In this document: positions 63,373 to 64,000 of the stretch, piece by piece
Layout of the letters: each line of letters opens with the position of its first letter
Numbering within the stretch: position 1 is the stretch's first letter
NCBI GenBank assembly: GCA_021325275.1
Contig: JAJPHL010000002.1
Coordinates: 186,001 to 250,000 of the forward strand
DNA from: Terriglobia bacterium
GTDB lineage: Bacteria > Acidobacteriota > Terriglobia > JAJPHL01
Direction of reading: 5' to 3'
Length of the DNA: 64,000 nt
The notes under the pieces: model-generated
The model's database searches: none
What the model saw: only the letters and a program-made list of their open reading frames with translations
Told to the model about the DNA's origin: nothing
Program-made: the position numbers and the translations under genes

Positions 63373-64000
63373 CTAGATACTGATCGCCGCTTCACGGCGG
63401 CGTGAAAACTCAAACTCGAAAATCGCGCGCGATACAAAGACCGCCGTGAAAACGTTGGCGATCAAGCCCACCACCAGCGTCACCGCGAATCCGCGGATCG
63501 GGCCGGTGCCGAACAAGAAAAGGAAGAAGCAAGAAACCACCGTCGTGACGTGGGTGTCGATGATGGTTGCGAAAGCTTTCTCGAATCCCGCTTTCATCGA
63601 ATTCACCACGCCCTTGCCGGCGCGCAGTTCTTCGCGAATGCGCTCGAACACCAGCACGTTCGAGTCGACGGCCATACCGATGGTCAAAATGATTCCGGCG
63701 ATGCCGGGCAGCGTGAGCGTCGCGCCGAAATACGCGAGCGCGGCCATCAGGATCACCAAGTTCAACGCCAGCGAAACGATCGCGTTCAAACCGGAAAGCC
63801 GGTAATAGACGAGCATAAAGACCATCACGAAAATCAAACCGGCCAGGGCCGAGGTGACTCCCGCGTGGATCGAATCGGCGCCCAGCGACGGACCAACGGT
63901 GCGCTCTTCGTTGAACGCGACGCTGGCGGGCAACGCGCCCGAGCGCAGCACCAGCGCCAGATCCTGCGCGCGCTGCTGGCTGAAGCGTCCGGTGATGCGT
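63373..64000 (-). CDS. secD: Protein translocase subunit SecD (C-terminal part, cut by the window edge)
   Basis: The C-terminal 209 or so residues of SecD. The fragment reads SQQRAQDLALVLRSGALPASV from the edge, then TVGPSLGADSIHAGVTSALAGLIFVMVFMLVYYR, ALTLPGIAGIILTIGMAVDSNVLVFERIREEL and FLFGTGPIRGFAVTLVVGLIANVFTAVF. The AVDSNVLVFERIREE signature is diagnostic. With SecF it uses the proton gradient to pull preproteins through SecYEG. The rest lies beyond position 64000. Confidence 0.96.
   Translation of the reverse strand, partial: RITGRFSQQRAQDLALVLRSGALPASVAFNEERTVGPSLGADSIHAGVTSALAGLIFVMVFMLVYYRLSGLNAIVSLALNLVILMAALAYFGATLTLPGIAGIILTIGMAVDSNVLVFERIREELRAGKGVVNSMKAGFEKAFATIIDTHVTTVVSCFFLFLFGTGPIRGFAVTLVVGLIANVFTAVFVSRAIFEFEFSRRREAAISI

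Overview
The window is a GC-rich, densely coded bacterial chromosome segment. It carries no rRNA genes, CRISPR array, prophage or insertion-sequence transposase. Several families point to Acidobacteriota of the Solibacter/Bryobacter type: two TIGR03435 'soil-associated' proteins, a TIGR03436 VWA-domain protein, a long MacB/FtsX-type permease of the acidobacterial ADOP kind, two isoquinoline-1-oxidoreductase-like molybdenum hydroxylases, and many small exported proteins. The assignment rests on family recognition, not on a marker gene.

Layout. 1-9.6 kb: RRM protein, orphan antitoxin-like genes, a sugar-nucleotide pair (galU plus a glucuronokinase-like GHMP kinase), glpK, folD, a GH57 enzyme and a Fis-type regulator. 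9.7-18.8 kb: rhomboid protease with a co-translated exported protein, molybdenum hydroxylase set 1, thioredoxin, an anti-sigma/STAS switch pair, DUF72 and PBP4-type dacB. 18.9-25 kb: membrane glycosyltransferase, then the nitrogen operon amt-glnB/glnK-glnD. 25-34.4 kb: retropepsin-like protein, rpe, bamD, HAD phosphatase, tRNA-Leu(UAG), TIGR03435 protein, alginate-lyase-family protein, lysA and a zinc-ribbon miniprotein with a long leader. 34.6-51.8 kb: accessory-looking genes (ADOP permease, SPFH protein behind a structured leader, ECF sigma with NrsF-like anti-sigma, two-lobed retropepsin, DUF2306 paralogues, VWA protein, D-aminoacylase-like protein). 52-57.8 kb: MocR regulator and molybdenum hydroxylase set 2 with an NHL protein. 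58.3-64 kb: an envelope cluster on the minus strand, secD-secF, tonB, exbB, two exbD and a TPR protein.

How genes work together. Clear functional units are amt-PII-GlnD (nitrogen sensing), galU-GHMP kinase (UDP-sugar or UDP-glucuronate supply), the anti-sigma/STAS pair, sigma/NrsF, two IorA-IorB pairs sharing ATGA start/stop overlaps, and the SecDF plus Ton/Exb/Tol energised envelope block.

The most distinctive non-coding content is layered palindromic repeats. One family is about 280 bp with roughly 90-bp inverted arms (three copies, one nested inside a second REP-like family). Others are hairpins built from 'ACAGAG'-, 'CGCAGAG'- and 'CAGATGAACGCAGAT'-type words, which in places supply the stop codon or last codons of neighbouring genes. 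A second unexplained element is the roughly 500-nt gene-poor leader before the SPFH gene (37330-37866), with a strong promoter, a tRNA-like fold, a cUUCGg hairpin with an alternative pairing, and a long hairpin.
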